The notes under the pieces are model-generated. The model ran no database searches. It saw only the letters and a program-made list of their open reading frames with translations, and had not been told where the DNA came from. The position numbers and the translations under genes were made by a program. A DNA stretch of 64,000 nucleotides from Variovorax sp. J22G73 (lineage in GTDB: Bacteria > Pseudomonadota > Gammaproteobacteria > Burkholderiales > Burkholderiaceae_C), in the NCBI RefSeq assembly GCF_030317035.1, contig NZ_JASZYK010000016.1:1-64000 (forward strand), given 5' to 3'. The number at the start of each line of letters is the position of its first letter. The first letter of the stretch is position 1. Of this stretch, positions 48,137 to 56,735 are shown piece after piece.

Positions 48137-49593
48137 CGGTGCTGCTGCGCGTTGGCCCGCACGTTGGGCCTCCAGGTGCCGTGGAAGCCGAAGGGCACGC
48201 GGTGCGGCAGCCGGGCCACCGCCGCCGCGCCGGCCGCGAGGTCGGTGGCGTCGAACACCAGCAGGTCGCTGCGCTGCTGCCCCGCGCGCCATGCCACCGC
48301 CAGCAACCAGCCGTCGCCTTCGGCCGCGTCGGGCGTGCGCGGCACGAACACCGGCTCGGACGCCACATCGCCTTCAGGCAGCGTGTGCAGCGTGCGCTCG
48401 CCGGTGTCGAAGTCGAAGCGCGCCAGGCTGTCGTAGAGCACGCTCTCGCTGTCGTCGCGCAAGCGCGGCGTCGCGTGGCAGGTGTAGAAGCCGTAGCGGT
48501 TGCGCCGCCCGGTGTAGCGCTCGTCGATGCGCGGAAACTCCGCCGCCAGGTCGTCGAGGTACTCGCGGCGGAAGGTGTTGTCCGCACGGCCCAGGTCGAA
48601 AGTCCAGCGGCACAGGCGCGCGGCCATCGCGCCGGGCTCGCCGGGGCGGCCTTCGGCATCGGGCAGGCCGGGGGCGGTGTCCGACTGCATCACGTAGGCC
48701 ACGATGGTGTCGCCTTCGTCCCAGGCGTTCATCACGTGGAACACGTGGCAGGCGTCGGTGTCGAACCAGCGCAGCACGGGCGCTGCATTCGCGTTGCTGT
48801 CGCGTTGCATCACGCCGACGTGCGTGCGCAGGCTGGCGTCCCATGCCAGCAGCGGCTTGCCGCGCATCGCGCGCTCCATGCTGAGCGTGAGCGGCGTCAC
48901 GGGGAACAGCACATGCCCGCGCGTCAGCATGAAGTCGTGCGCCATGCTGGCGTACGGCGCGGTGAAGGTCCGGCGCTGCGTCACCTCGCAGTGCCGGTCC
49001 ATCACGCCGTAGAGCATGGTCGGCGAGCAGGGCCCATCGGGCGAGTAGGCGAAGAAATGCAGCTCGCCGCTCTCGGGGTCTTGCTTCGGGTGCGCGGTGC
49101 AGCGCGAGTCGATGCGGTCGCCGAAGCTCTGGTGCCCTTTGGACGCCAGCGTGTGCGCATCCAGCTCGAAGGGCTGGTGCGATTCTTCGAGCGCAAACAG
49201 CCGCTCCCCGTGCCACAGCATGCTGGTGTTGGCCGTGCCGCCGTTGCGGCCCTGCGCCAGCGGATCGCTGGTGGCGGGGTTGCCGAAGGTGCCGAACAGC
49301 GCGCGTCCCGCGTCGTGCTCCAGCTGCCATTTCGGCGTGCGCGCCCAGCGGTTGCGGTAAGACACCTTGCCCGCTTCGATGTGGAACGCATGCACCATGC
49401 CGTCGCCGGAGAACCAGTGGTAGTGGTCGTCGCGCGGCGCGTACTGCGGGCTCGGGCCGACCCGGTAGAGGCTGCCCGAGAGGCCCGGCGGCAGCGTGCC
49501 TTCGATGTCGAGCGCCGCAAGGTCGTGCTCCTCGGTGAGCGGCGCGTAGTTGCCGGTGAAGAAGTGCGGGTTCGTCTGTGTGAGCGGGGTCAT
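48133..49593 (-). CDS. Carotenoid cleavage oxygenase family (RPE65-like)
   Basis: 486-aa non-heme iron(II) enzyme. It shows IEGTLPPGLSGSLYRVGPSPQYAPRDDHYHWFSGDGMVHAFHIEAGKVSYRNRWART (by position ~20-80), the family's opening. The four Fe-ligand His are expected in SRCTAHPK, SMAHDF, CHVFHVMNAWDEGD and the C-terminal PFGFHGTW; all are present. Bacterial members cleave carotenoids or lignostilbenes, and no carotenoid genes are nearby, so a stilbene or other substrate is possible. ATG 49593. It follows the MerR/TipAS gene in the same direction by 55 bp and is probably controlled by it. Confidence 0.92.
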   Translation of the reverse strand: MTPLTQTNPHFFTGNYAPLTEEHDLAALDIEGTLPPGLSGSLYRVGPSPQYAPRDDHYHWFSGDGMVHAFHIEAGKVSYRNRWARTPKWQLEHDAGRALFGTFGNPATSDPLAQGRNGGTANTSMLWHGERLFALEESHQPFELDAHTLASKGHQSFGDRIDSRCTAHPKQDPESGELHFFAYSPDGPCSPTMLYGVMDRHCEVTQRRTFTAPYASMAHDFMLTRGHVLFPVTPLTLSMERAMRGKPLLAWDASLRTHVGVMQRDSNANAAPVLRWFDTDACHVFHVMNAWDEGDTIVAYVMQSDTAPGLPDAEGRPGEPGAMAARLCRWTFDLGRADNTFRREYLDDLAAEFPRIDERYTGRRNRYGFYTCHATPRLRDDSESVLYDSLARFDFDTGERTLHTLPEGDVASEPVFVPRTPDAAEGDGWLLAVAWRAGQQRSDLLVFDATDLAAGAAAVARLPHRVPFGFHGTWRPNVRANAQQHR

Positions 49594-49648
49594 TGCGTTG
49601 CTGCTTGCGTCGTGAATGTCGTCGGTGTCGTTGGCGTGGTGGAGGCGT

Positions 49649-50716
49649 TCAGGCGTTGGACGGTGCATCGAGCCGGGCGATGGCCTGCTGCACATAGGCC
49701 GCCAGCGGCGCATCGATGCCCGAGCCGACGCGCAGGGCCGGGTCGTTGCGAAGGGCGTGCTGCAAGCGGGCGTCGAGCGCCGCATCGCCGCCCGCCTTGG
49801 CCAGCGACAGCACCCGCCACCGCTGCGCGAGCGCACGCATCGGCGCGCCGTCGGCGGGCGCATCGGCCAGCATCTGCTGCCGCACTTCGGCGATCAGCGG
49901 TGGCCACGCATCGGTCTGCCCGACGTAGTGCCGGCGCAGCGTGGCCATGTCGTCGGCATTGCAATGCGGCGCATAGAGCGCGAGGCGCGCATACGCCATC
50001 GCGTGCGAGATGTACTGGATGCCGGCCCGGTCCACGCCGGTGAGCGCGCGCAGCGACGGCTCGTTCCAGTGCATGGTGTAGAGCTTGATCAGCAGGCCTT
50101 CGTCGCCGCCCGCTTCTTCGAGCAGCATGTCGATCCAGCGTCGCGCCAGGGCCTGCGCCGGCGGGCTTTCAGGCGAAATGCCGGCGGCGACCAGTTCGCG
50201 CAGCGAGCTCGCCAGCGCGGCGCGCTTGCGCGTCCTGGTCTCGACGGCATCGGTGGCCTGGGTGGTGCCGGCGTCATCGCCGTGCCGCGCACCCAGCGTG
50301 CGCAGTTCGTCGTCGCTGAAGTATTTCGCCCCCGCGACCATGCTTTCGAGCGCCAGCAGCCAGTCGTCGAGCCCGGGCTCTTCGCTGGCCTGCAACTGGC
50401 GCTGCATGGCCAGCAGGTGCGCGCGCAGGGCCGTGGCCTGGCGGATCTCGCGGTCGAGTTGCGTCACCTGCTGCGCGACGACGTCCGACAGCCCGCCGGC
50501 CGCGTCGTCGAGCAGGCGCTGTATCTCTGCTAGCGACAGGTCGAGCCGCCGCAGCGCCTGGATGCGGTAGAGCCGCGCCACGTCCTTGCCGTCGTACAGC
50601 CGGTAGCCGCCGCTGGACCGTTGCGACGGCACCAGCAGGCCGATGTCTTCGTAGTGCCGCAACGCGCGCACCGTCAGCCCGGTGCGCCGGGCGAGTTCGC
50701 CGATCTTCAGAAACAT
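49649..50716 (-). CDS. MerR-family regulator with TipAS-like domain
   Basis: 355 aa. MerR HTH at the N-terminus (MFLKIGELARRTGLTVRALRHYEDIGLLVPSQR then GGYRLYDGKDVARLYRI), a coiled-coil (~75-120), then a TipAS-like helical domain repeated or extended to twice the usual length (two W...L blocks, AQALARRWIDMLLEEAGGDEGL and MRALAQRWRVLSLAKAGGDAAL). That internal repeat suggests a duplicated ligand-binding domain. AGGGAAGG precedes ATG 50716. A 19-bp-spacer promoter lies upstream, typical of MerR control. Confidence 0.9.
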   Translation of the reverse strand: MFLKIGELARRTGLTVRALRHYEDIGLLVPSQRSSGGYRLYDGKDVARLYRIQALRRLDLSLAEIQRLLDDAAGGLSDVVAQQVTQLDREIRQATALRAHLLAMQRQLQASEEPGLDDWLLALESMVAGAKYFSDDELRTLGARHGDDAGTTQATDAVETRTRKRAALASSLRELVAAGISPESPPAQALARRWIDMLLEEAGGDEGLLIKLYTMHWNEPSLRALTGVDRAGIQYISHAMAYARLALYAPHCNADDMATLRRHYVGQTDAWPPLIAEVRQQMLADAPADGAPMRALAQRWRVLSLAKAGGDAALDARLQHALRNDPALRVGSGIDAPLAAYVQQAIARLDAPSNA

Positions 50717-50764
50717 GCCTTCCCTCTCTGTATCTCTCTGTCCGTATGTCTTCAAGTCGAAGGC

Positions 50765-50795
50765 ATCCTAGGGTGTGACGCAACGAGAGGGTCAA
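50765..50795 (-). promoter_or_regulatory. MerR-type promoter with 19-bp spacer
   Basis: On the minus strand TTGACC (50790-50795) and TAGGAT (50765-50770) are 19 bp apart, the overlong spacing that MerR-family activators correct. The spacer holds CGTTGCGTCA, similar to known MerR-type operator halves. It would drive merR and the oxygenase. Confidence 0.65.
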
Positions 50796-50842
50796 GCGTT
50801 TTGCTTGTCGGGCACGGTAGACGCGTAGTGACAATCACCGGC

Positions 50843-51346
50843 ATGCACCCGAAGACGAATCACCTTGTCGCGCTCGTCGCGCTGTTCGGCGCCGCACTCC
50901 AAGTCACCCTTCATGCCGCGCCGTTGCCGGCGGTGGACGCGACCTGGACCCCCGCGCTGAAGCGCGCCGTCGCCGCATCGGACGACGCCTTCATCGTCGG
51001 CGCGAAGACCTTCGAGCAGGACGGCCGGACGTACCTCTACCTGGTCACGCAGCAGCCTTCACGCAGCAACCGTGGCGCGGGTTACTGCGGCGCGGGAACG
51101 GAAGACGTGTTGCGGCTCGTCGAGGTGTCGAAGCCGTCGTTGCGGATGGTGGAGCGGGACAGCTTGCTTGTTCAGAGCTGCCTGGAAACGATCGAGCTCG
51201 ACGATGACAGAGGGGCGTCGCTGCGCGAGCGTTTGGGGCGCTTCCGTACGCCGGACAGCCTGTGGTTGACGTGGCTTGCCCATCCGAAGTTCGGCTCTGT
51301 GCGCAAGGAAGTGACTGTGCGCGGTGGGCGGCTTGTGCTGCAGTAG
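50843..51346 (+). CDS. Small exported protein of unknown function
   Basis: 167 aa. Signal peptide (HLVALVALFGAALQVTLHA, cleavage about residue 23). The mature part is about 145 aa with two Cys (GAGYCGAGTED, VQSCLET) likely forming a disulfide. No family recognised. A GTG at 50828 would add five residues. Divergent from merR, so it may share the 50717-50842 region. It is followed by the REP-like region. Confidence 0.65.
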   Translation: MHPKTNHLVALVALFGAALQVTLHAAPLPAVDATWTPALKRAVAASDDAFIVGAKTFEQDGRTYLYLVTQQPSRSNRGAGYCGAGTEDVLRLVEVSKPSLRMVERDSLLVQSCLETIELDDDRGASLRERLGRFRTPDSLWLTWLAHPKFGSVRKEVTVRGGRLVLQ

Positions 51347-51684
51347 GCGCTTGTGTTCGAGGGTGCCGGTTCGGGGCGTGTGAACAGGCCGCCGGGTACT
51401 TCCCTCCGCGAATGTCCTCCGCCCTGCGGGCTCCCCCTTTATTTCGCTGCGTGAAGCACCCGACGCCCTGTTCACTGGGGCGCGCTGCGGGTGAACCGCG
51501 ATCAACAACCGCTGCGCATAACGATCACGACGGCGCGGTGCCCCTTTTCGAGAAATAAAGGAGGAGGCCGAAGGCCGGGGGACATTCGAGAAAAGGGGCA
51601 CCGCGCCGGCGTGATCGCGCCCTGAACATCAGCCCCCTGAACATCAACGCCCCGAACAACAGCGCATCACACGCAACAAATGCT
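51347..51684. other. 338-bp non-coding stretch with REP-like inverted repeat
   Basis: No gene seen. It contains the large inverted repeat 51522-51617 and an inverted, diverged copy of its loop at about 51404-51448, plus two copies of CCTGAACATCA near 51621-51645. See the repeat entry. Confidence 0.6.
51404..51617. repeat. Large REP-like inverted repeat
   Basis: Arms 51522-51549 and 51590-51617 match at 27 of 28 positions (mismatch 51530/51609), giving a very stable 96-bp hairpin. The arm begins CGATCACG, continues CGGCGCGGTGCCCCTTTTC and the loop contains GGCC-GAA-GGCC. The stretch 51404-51448 resembles the reverse complement of the loop (AATAAAGG...GGACATTCG). A degenerate copy of the arm is at 107-145. 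It behaves like a dispersed non-coding repeat family. Confidence 0.8.
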
Positions 51685-52815
51685 TCAAGCAGCAATCCCC
51701 TTGTTCGGATTCAGCAAGAACTTCTCGCCCGTGGCCTGCTTGCCGTACACGCCGATTGCATCCAGCTGGAGCGCCTCGACAAGCGACACCTCGCGCGTGT
51801 ACTTGCTGGCGAACGTCGTTTTCAATTCGGCGACGACCCGTGCCTTCAGGCGCTTCGTGCCTTCGTCGCCGAGCTTGCCGAGGAAGGGGAACAGCAGCCA
51901 TCCACCCATGCCCCAGGCCATGCCGAAGTTGCGCACGAACTCCGTCGGGCTGCGGTCCAGGCCGCCGTAGATGTACACCTGCTTGTGCGTGGTCGAGCCG
52001 TAGCGGCTGTATTCCTTGGCGGTGCGGTTGAGCGCCGCTTCCATGCACCCGAGGATCTGGCCCGCGAGCTTGCCGCCGCCGGTCGCGTCGAAGGCCAGCG
52101 TGGCGCCGGTCTCGACCAGCGCCTGCGTCAGGTCTTCGGTGAAAGTGGTCGCGCTCGCGTTGCACACGTACTTTGCGCCCAGCCCGCGCAGCAGGTCTTC
52201 CTGCTCCTGCTTGCGCACGATGTTCACCAGCGCGATGCCGTCCTTCTGGCAGATCTTGTTGAGCATCTGCCCCAGGTTGGACGCCGCCGCCGTGTGCACC
52301 AGCGCCTTGTGGCCCTCCATGCGCATGGTCTCGACCATGCCGAGCGACGTCAGCGGGTTGACGAAGCACGACGCGCCTTCCGACGGCGTGGTGCCTGCCG
52401 GCAGCTCGATGCACTGCGCAACCGCCACGGCCCGGTACTGCGAGTACATCGCGCCACCGATGGCCGCCACCGTCTTGCCCAGCAGCGCCTGCGCCTGCGG
52501 CGACGAACCGGCCTTCACCACCACGCCCGCGCCCTCGTTGCCGACCGGCATCGACTGGTTGAGGCGGCCCGCCATCGCGGGCCTTGCGCGCTCGGGCACC
52601 GTGGCGGTCACCACGGGCCGCTCGGGCGTGCCCGAGGCCTTCGCGGTGCCCATGTCGGCCGCGCCGAACAGCAGGCCGAGGTCCGACGGGTTCATCGGCG
52701 ACGCCTCGACGCGGATCACCACTTCATGCGCCTGCGGCTCGGGAATCGGGTCGTCGTGCAGCGAGAGTTCGAGTTCGCCGTTCGCGCGAACGAGGGAGCG
52801 GATCTGCAGTGCCAT
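51685..52815 (-). CDS. MDR-superfamily zinc-type alcohol dehydrogenase-like protein
   Basis: 376 aa. N-terminal GroES-like domain (HEVVIRVEASPMNPSDLGLLFG, then GNEGAGVVVKAG) and a Rossmann domain with VHTAAASNLGQMLNKI and FDATGGGKLAG. It lacks the Cys/His zinc-binding set of true alcohol dehydrogenases, so it is a quinone-reductase or enoyl-reductase-like MDR. The glycine motif AAASNLG is altered from GxGxxG. Substrate unknown. Isolated on the minus strand, with no operon partner. Confidence 0.85.
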   Translation of the reverse strand: MALQIRSLVRANGELELSLHDDPIPEPQAHEVVIRVEASPMNPSDLGLLFGAADMGTAKASGTPERPVVTATVPERARPAMAGRLNQSMPVGNEGAGVVVKAGSSPQAQALLGKTVAAIGGAMYSQYRAVAVAQCIELPAGTTPSEGASCFVNPLTSLGMVETMRMEGHKALVHTAAASNLGQMLNKICQKDGIALVNIVRKQEQEDLLRGLGAKYVCNASATTFTEDLTQALVETGATLAFDATGGGKLAGQILGCMEAALNRTAKEYSRYGSTTHKQVYIYGGLDRSPTEFVRNFGMAWGMGGWLLFPFLGKLGDEGTKRLKARVVAELKTTFASKYTREVSLVEALQLDAIGVYGKQATGEKFLLNPNKGIAA

Positions 52816-52902
52816 GGTGGAAGCCTTTTGAAGGGGTTCGTAGATGGCCTGTGGCCACGGGGCGGCCAGTATAGGAGCGCGTTTCGAAACCTGCAGGCGC
52901 CT

Positions 52903-53466
52903 TCAGGACACCACCGGAATCACCGGGGCATGGGCCAGCGCGTGGCGCATCTTCACCGGGTCGAGCCGCTCGATGTAGCGCGGAATGTTGCGCCACAGCG
53001 TGTGATAGCCGTAGCCGCCGCGCAGCATCTCGTGGCGCGCGCTGTCCTTGTCCCAGTCCTGCACGGCCATGCGGTACACCGCGGCCACCACGCCGGTGCG
53101 GTCGGCGCCGTGCATGCAGTGGATGAGCACCGGCCCGTGCTTCTCGGCCTCGCGAATGGCCGCGAGCGCGCGCAGCACCTTGGCGTCGTCGATGGACCAT
53201 GTGTTGATCGGCACGCGCACCAGCCGGATGCCGGAGCCCGCGAACACCTTCTTGTCGTCGTTGAACGAACGCAGGCTCACCACTGTGCGAATGCCCAGCT
53301 GCTGCAGCGCCGCCATGTCCGCGCGCCGCGGCTGCGCGCTGCGGTACAGCGTGGGCGTGATGCGGTGCAGGTTCTCGACGTGGAGCTCGTCCAGCGCGTC
53401 GGCCCAGTGGCTGGGGCGCGGGTCGACAGGGCCCTTGTCGTCGCCGGGTGTGCGTGCCTTCGTCAT
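52903..53466 (-). CDS. Dual-specificity/tyrosine-type phosphatase-like protein
   Basis: 187 aa, cytoplasmic. Cys-X5-Arg active site HCMHGADRTG with Cys117 and Arg123. Preceded by GIRTVVSLRSFNDD and RLVRVPINTWSIDD, an arrangement shared with SiphyP/DSP4-like and PGP-phosphatase-like families. Substrates could be phosphotyrosine, phosphoinositol or phosphatidylglycerol phosphate. ATG 53466 overlaps the stop of the membrane-protein gene by 4 nt, so it belongs to the three-gene unit with the glycosyltransferase. A lipid-phosphate role is inferred from that context. Confidence 0.83.
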   Translation of the reverse strand: MTKARTPGDDKGPVDPRPSHWADALDELHVENLHRITPTLYRSAQPRRADMAALQQLGIRTVVSLRSFNDDKKVFAGSGIRLVRVPINTWSIDDAKVLRALAAIREAEKHGPVLIHCMHGADRTGVVAAVYRMAVQDWDKDSARHEMLRGGYGYHTLWRNIPRYIERLDPVKMRHALAHAPVIPVVS

Positions 53467-53954
53467 GGCTTGCGCGGCCAGTGGCGCACCACCAGGATCA
53501 GCAGCGCTACCGCCAGCCCGCCCCAGTAGTCCACCGGCGCGCCCCATGCCCAATGCTTGTGCCAGAACGCATCGACCGGGTTGAAGCGTGCCCAGCCGAA
53601 GGCCGGGTTGATGAGAAACCAGAGAAAGTCCTCGCACACCCAGAACACGATGAGGCCGACGGCGGCCAGCCCCACGTTGCGCCACGTCCATCGCCCGTTG
53701 AAGGCCAGCGGCGAGAAGAACACCAGCGCCATGAAGGTGAACACCCACGCGTGGTAGCCCGTCATCGCGCGGCCGCCCCAGAACAGGTCGAGCCAGATGC
53801 TGTTCTCGATGCGCCACGTCGGCAGCGACGTGGCCCAGCCCGCGCCGCCCTCGATCTGGATCTCGGCGTTGGCGAAGAAGAACGCCATCACGACCACCCA
53901 GGCGAGGTAGCCGAGCGTGCGGCCCACGCCGGTTTTTTCGGCGGCGGCGTTCAT
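53463..53954 (-). CDS. Polytopic membrane protein of unknown function
   Basis: 163 aa. Hydrophobic stretches near 13-31, 67-90 (HAWVFTFMALVFFSPLAF), 95-118 and 138-157 suggest four TM helices. Aromatic-rich loops (YWGG, WIRNSIWLDLFWGG-like). No known family recognised. Both ends overlap neighbours by 4 nt, so it is tightly coupled to the glycosyltransferase before it and the phosphatase after it. It may anchor or partner them. Confidence 0.7.
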   Translation of the reverse strand: MNAAAEKTGVGRTLGYLAWVVVMAFFFANAEIQIEGGAGWATSLPTWRIENSIWLDLFWGGRAMTGYHAWVFTFMALVFFSPLAFNGRWTWRNVGLAAVGLIVFWVCEDFLWFLINPAFGWARFNPVDAFWHKHWAWGAPVDYWGGLAVALLILVVRHWPRKP

Positions 53955-55132
53955 GCCGCCGTTCCCGTCGCGGTCGTTGCTTTCGCCGCGCCCAGCACAT
54001 GCTGCAGCACCGCGCGCGCCGCCTGCGGCTTGCCCAGCGCGCGGCTGCGCGCGGCCATGGCCGCGAGCTTGGCCGGGTCGGCCATCAGCCGCGCGACCTT
54101 GTAGTCCAGGCCGATGGCGTCGTATGCGAGCCAGCCCGCGCCTTCTTCCATCAGGAAGCCGGCGTTGTGTTCTTCCTGCCCCGGAATGGGCGAGATCAGC
54201 AGCATCGGCTTGCCCAGCGCCAGGCATTCGGACACCGTGAGCCCGCCGGGCTTGGTCACGACCAGGTCGGCCGCGGCCATGAGCTTGTGCATCTCGTTGG
54301 TGAAGCCGATGGCCACCACGCGGCCGGGGTGGCGCCTGGCCAGCGCCTCGAGCTTGCCGTGCGCCTCCACGTTGCGCCCGGCCACGGCAATCACCTGGAA
54401 GTTGCCTGGCGTGCCGTTGGTTCCGCCCAACCCGAGCACACGCTCGACCATGCTCGCGAGATCGCCCACGCCCGCGCCGCCCGAGGCCATCAGCAGCACG
54501 GGGCGCGCCGGGTCGAGCCCGAGTTCGGCCACGCAGGCGTCGCGCGAGAGCGCCGGCGCATCGGGCTCGGAAAACGCGGGCATCACCGGAATGCCCGTCA
54601 CATGGATGCGGTCCGCCGGAATGCCGCGCGCCCGCAGCCTGAAGGCCACTTCCTCGGTCGCTGCCAGGTAGCCCGCCATGCCCGGCACCAGCCACATGTT
54701 GTGCAGGTCGTAGTCGGTGATCTGCAGCCACACCGGGTACTCGATGCGCCCGCGGTTGCGTTCGCGCATCAGCAGCTCGGCCGGCAGAAAGTGCGTGCAG
54801 ACGACGGCATCGGGTTGCTCGCGGCGAATTTCCTTCACCAGCGCCCCGGTGCTCAGCCGCTCGATGCCGCGGCGCAGGCGTTGCGAGGGCGCGTGGTGCG
54901 GCGTGGTGTCGGTGCGTTGGTGCAGGTAGGACCAGAGCTCGGGTGCGCGGTTCACGAGCTGGATGTACCAGTCCGTGTAGACCTTGCGAAACCCCCCGGC
55001 CACGTGGGCCATCGCGTCGATGTGGACCGCCGTGCAGGGCGGGGCGAGGGTCTGGGCGGTGGCGGCGAGCGCCTGTGCTGCACGCACGTGGCCGTTGCCG
55101 GCGCTCACGCTGAGGATCAGGAGTTTGGTCAT
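53951..55132 (-). CDS. MGDG-synthase-like (GT28) glycosyltransferase
   Basis: 393 aa. The N-terminal LILSVSAGNGHVRAAQAL is the galactosyl-diacylglycerol-synthase domain signature, and the C-terminal GT28 part holds VTKPGGLTVSECLALGKPMLLISPIPGQEEHNAGFL, the UDP-sugar binding region. Plant-like or bacterial relatives glycosylate diacylglycerol at the inner membrane. First gene of the trio. ATG 55132; Shine-Dalgarno weak. Which sugar it transfers is unknown. Glycolipid formation under phosphate limitation is one plausible role. Confidence 0.87.
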   Translation of the reverse strand: MTKLLILSVSAGNGHVRAAQALAATAQTLAPPCTAVHIDAMAHVAGGFRKVYTDWYIQLVNRAPELWSYLHQRTDTTPHHAPSQRLRRGIERLSTGALVKEIRREQPDAVVCTHFLPAELLMRERNRGRIEYPVWLQITDYDLHNMWLVPGMAGYLAATEEVAFRLRARGIPADRIHVTGIPVMPAFSEPDAPALSRDACVAELGLDPARPVLLMASGGAGVGDLASMVERVLGLGGTNGTPGNFQVIAVAGRNVEAHGKLEALARRHPGRVVAIGFTNEMHKLMAAADLVVTKPGGLTVSECLALGKPMLLISPIPGQEEHNAGFLMEEGAGWLAYDAIGLDYKVARLMADPAKLAAMAARSRALGKPQAARAVLQHVLGAAKATTATGTAA

Positions 55133-55222
55133 GAATTCCGGGAGTTGCGCGGATTATGGCGATGGCGTGTGGCACTCGCCCTGATCACGCGCCCCTCTCG
55201 CACGCCCTGGTTCACACGCCCT

Positions 55223-56668
55223 TCAGAGCGGCGCCCGAGAAGTGACGAACTGATTCACCCCTTCCGCAGCCCGTGCCCGAATCGCTTCGAAGCTGGTGCT
55301 CTCCACGATGCGCCCGTTCTCGAACACCGTCTGCAGAAGGTCGACCTGCCCCGGCGGCAGCGCCTCTTCGCGCACCGTGTTCTCCACGCCGCCCGAACCG
55401 CGCACCAACGCAAGACGCCCCTTCTTCGATGCCTTGCTCACGTCGCCCACCGGCGACTTGTACACGTCGCGCCACTCGCCGTTCACCTGCATGGCCGAGC
55501 ACTTCATGGCCCACTGCATCGTGTCGCGATTGACCTGCTGCAGCAACCCGCCGCCCATGCCGAAGGAGATGTTCTCGGTGGAAAAACCGTTGTGATAGAA
55601 GTTTGACAGGCACAGCCGCAGCGAGTCGAGGTTGACGCCGTCGCCCTGGATGATGCGCACGTTGTTCAGCACCCTGAAGCCCTTCGCGTTCGTCGTCGTA
55701 CCGAAACGCTCCGCCAGTATCTGCGCCACCTTCAGCGTCGTTTCCGCCGGGTCGCCCGAGTCGGGCCGCACCACCAGCGTCGAACCCGAGGCCACGACCT
55801 TCGCCTTCAGCTCGTCGCCCCAGATGCGCGCGCAGGCGTTGAAGATGTCGTAGCTGTCGCTCACCACCGCGAAGGTGGCGCCGGGCTTGCCGAACTGGTC
55901 GATCATGTTGCTGTACGCATCGGCTTCGTGGTCGCGCCCCCAGCCCGTGATCGTGCTGTGCTCGGCCGCCGGAATCGAAAAACCCGCCACGTCGCAGTCG
56001 TAGTACCGGCGCGCCGCCACCAGCGCCGCCAGCGTGTCCGTGCCCATGAAGTTCACCAGGTGGGCCATGCCGCCCAGCGCCGCCGATTCCAGGCTCGACA
56101 CGCCGCGCGCGCCGAAGTCGTGCAGCCTGAACGCGATCTGCCCCTGCGGGTCGTCGCAGGTGGCTTCCAGGTAGCGCAGCAGCGTGGTGCGGGCAGCTGC
56201 CGACAGCGTGGCCACCGTGGTCGGGTACCAGATGGCGCGCAGCAGCTCGGTCTCCAGGAAGCTCGTTACCCAGAAGAACTCGGGGTCGGTGTTCTCGATG
56301 GTGGCCAGCACGTTGTGCACCGGCGTCACGCTGCCCTCGGGCACCGCGCGGATGCGCACCGGCATCAGCCCGCCGTGCTTCTCGATGAGGCGCAGCCAGC
56401 CTTCGCGGTTGAAGGGCTCGCCGTGCACCGCCATCAGGGCCGCGGCCTCTTCGACGTCGTCGAGCGTCACCGGCGTCTGCAGGTATTCGCGCAGGTAGGC
56501 CTGCAGGCCGAAGAACAGCGAGTGGCTGAAGATGCCGCCGCGCGACTCGATGTAGCTGTACACCGTTTGCGTGCCGGGCGGGTACTGCATCCAGTGCGAC
56601 ACCTTGTAGGAGTCGGTGCGAAGCAGCAGGTTGTTGCCCAGGGGCGTGGAGGTGAGATTGCGGTTCAT
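55223..56668 (-). CDS. nadV: Nicotinamide phosphoribosyltransferase (NadV/NAMPT type)
   Basis: 481 aa. Makes NMN from nicotinamide and PRPP. YSYIESRGG, FRLHDFGARGVSSLESAALGGMAHLVNFMGTDT (by position ~195-230), the catalytic-His loop SIPAAEHSTITGWG and VRPDSGDPAETTLKVAQIL are NAMPT-type. Nicotinate PRT (PncB) is shorter and lacks several of these. It follows the NadM-Nudix gene by 67 bp in the same direction, forming a nicotinamide-to-NAD route. Confidence 0.92.
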   Translation of the reverse strand: MNRNLTSTPLGNNLLLRTDSYKVSHWMQYPPGTQTVYSYIESRGGIFSHSLFFGLQAYLREYLQTPVTLDDVEEAAALMAVHGEPFNREGWLRLIEKHGGLMPVRIRAVPEGSVTPVHNVLATIENTDPEFFWVTSFLETELLRAIWYPTTVATLSAAARTTLLRYLEATCDDPQGQIAFRLHDFGARGVSSLESAALGGMAHLVNFMGTDTLAALVAARRYYDCDVAGFSIPAAEHSTITGWGRDHEADAYSNMIDQFGKPGATFAVVSDSYDIFNACARIWGDELKAKVVASGSTLVVRPDSGDPAETTLKVAQILAERFGTTTNAKGFRVLNNVRIIQGDGVNLDSLRLCLSNFYHNGFSTENISFGMGGGLLQQVNRDTMQWAMKCSAMQVNGEWRDVYKSPVGDVSKASKKGRLALVRGSGGVENTVREEALPPGQVDLLQTVFENGRIVESTSFEAIRARAAEGVNQFVTSRAPL

Positions 56669-56735
56669 GTGTGAAAGCTCCTTTCACTGTGGCACCCGTC
56701 AACCGGGGCCGTTCTTGCTGACAAAGCCCGGTCGT

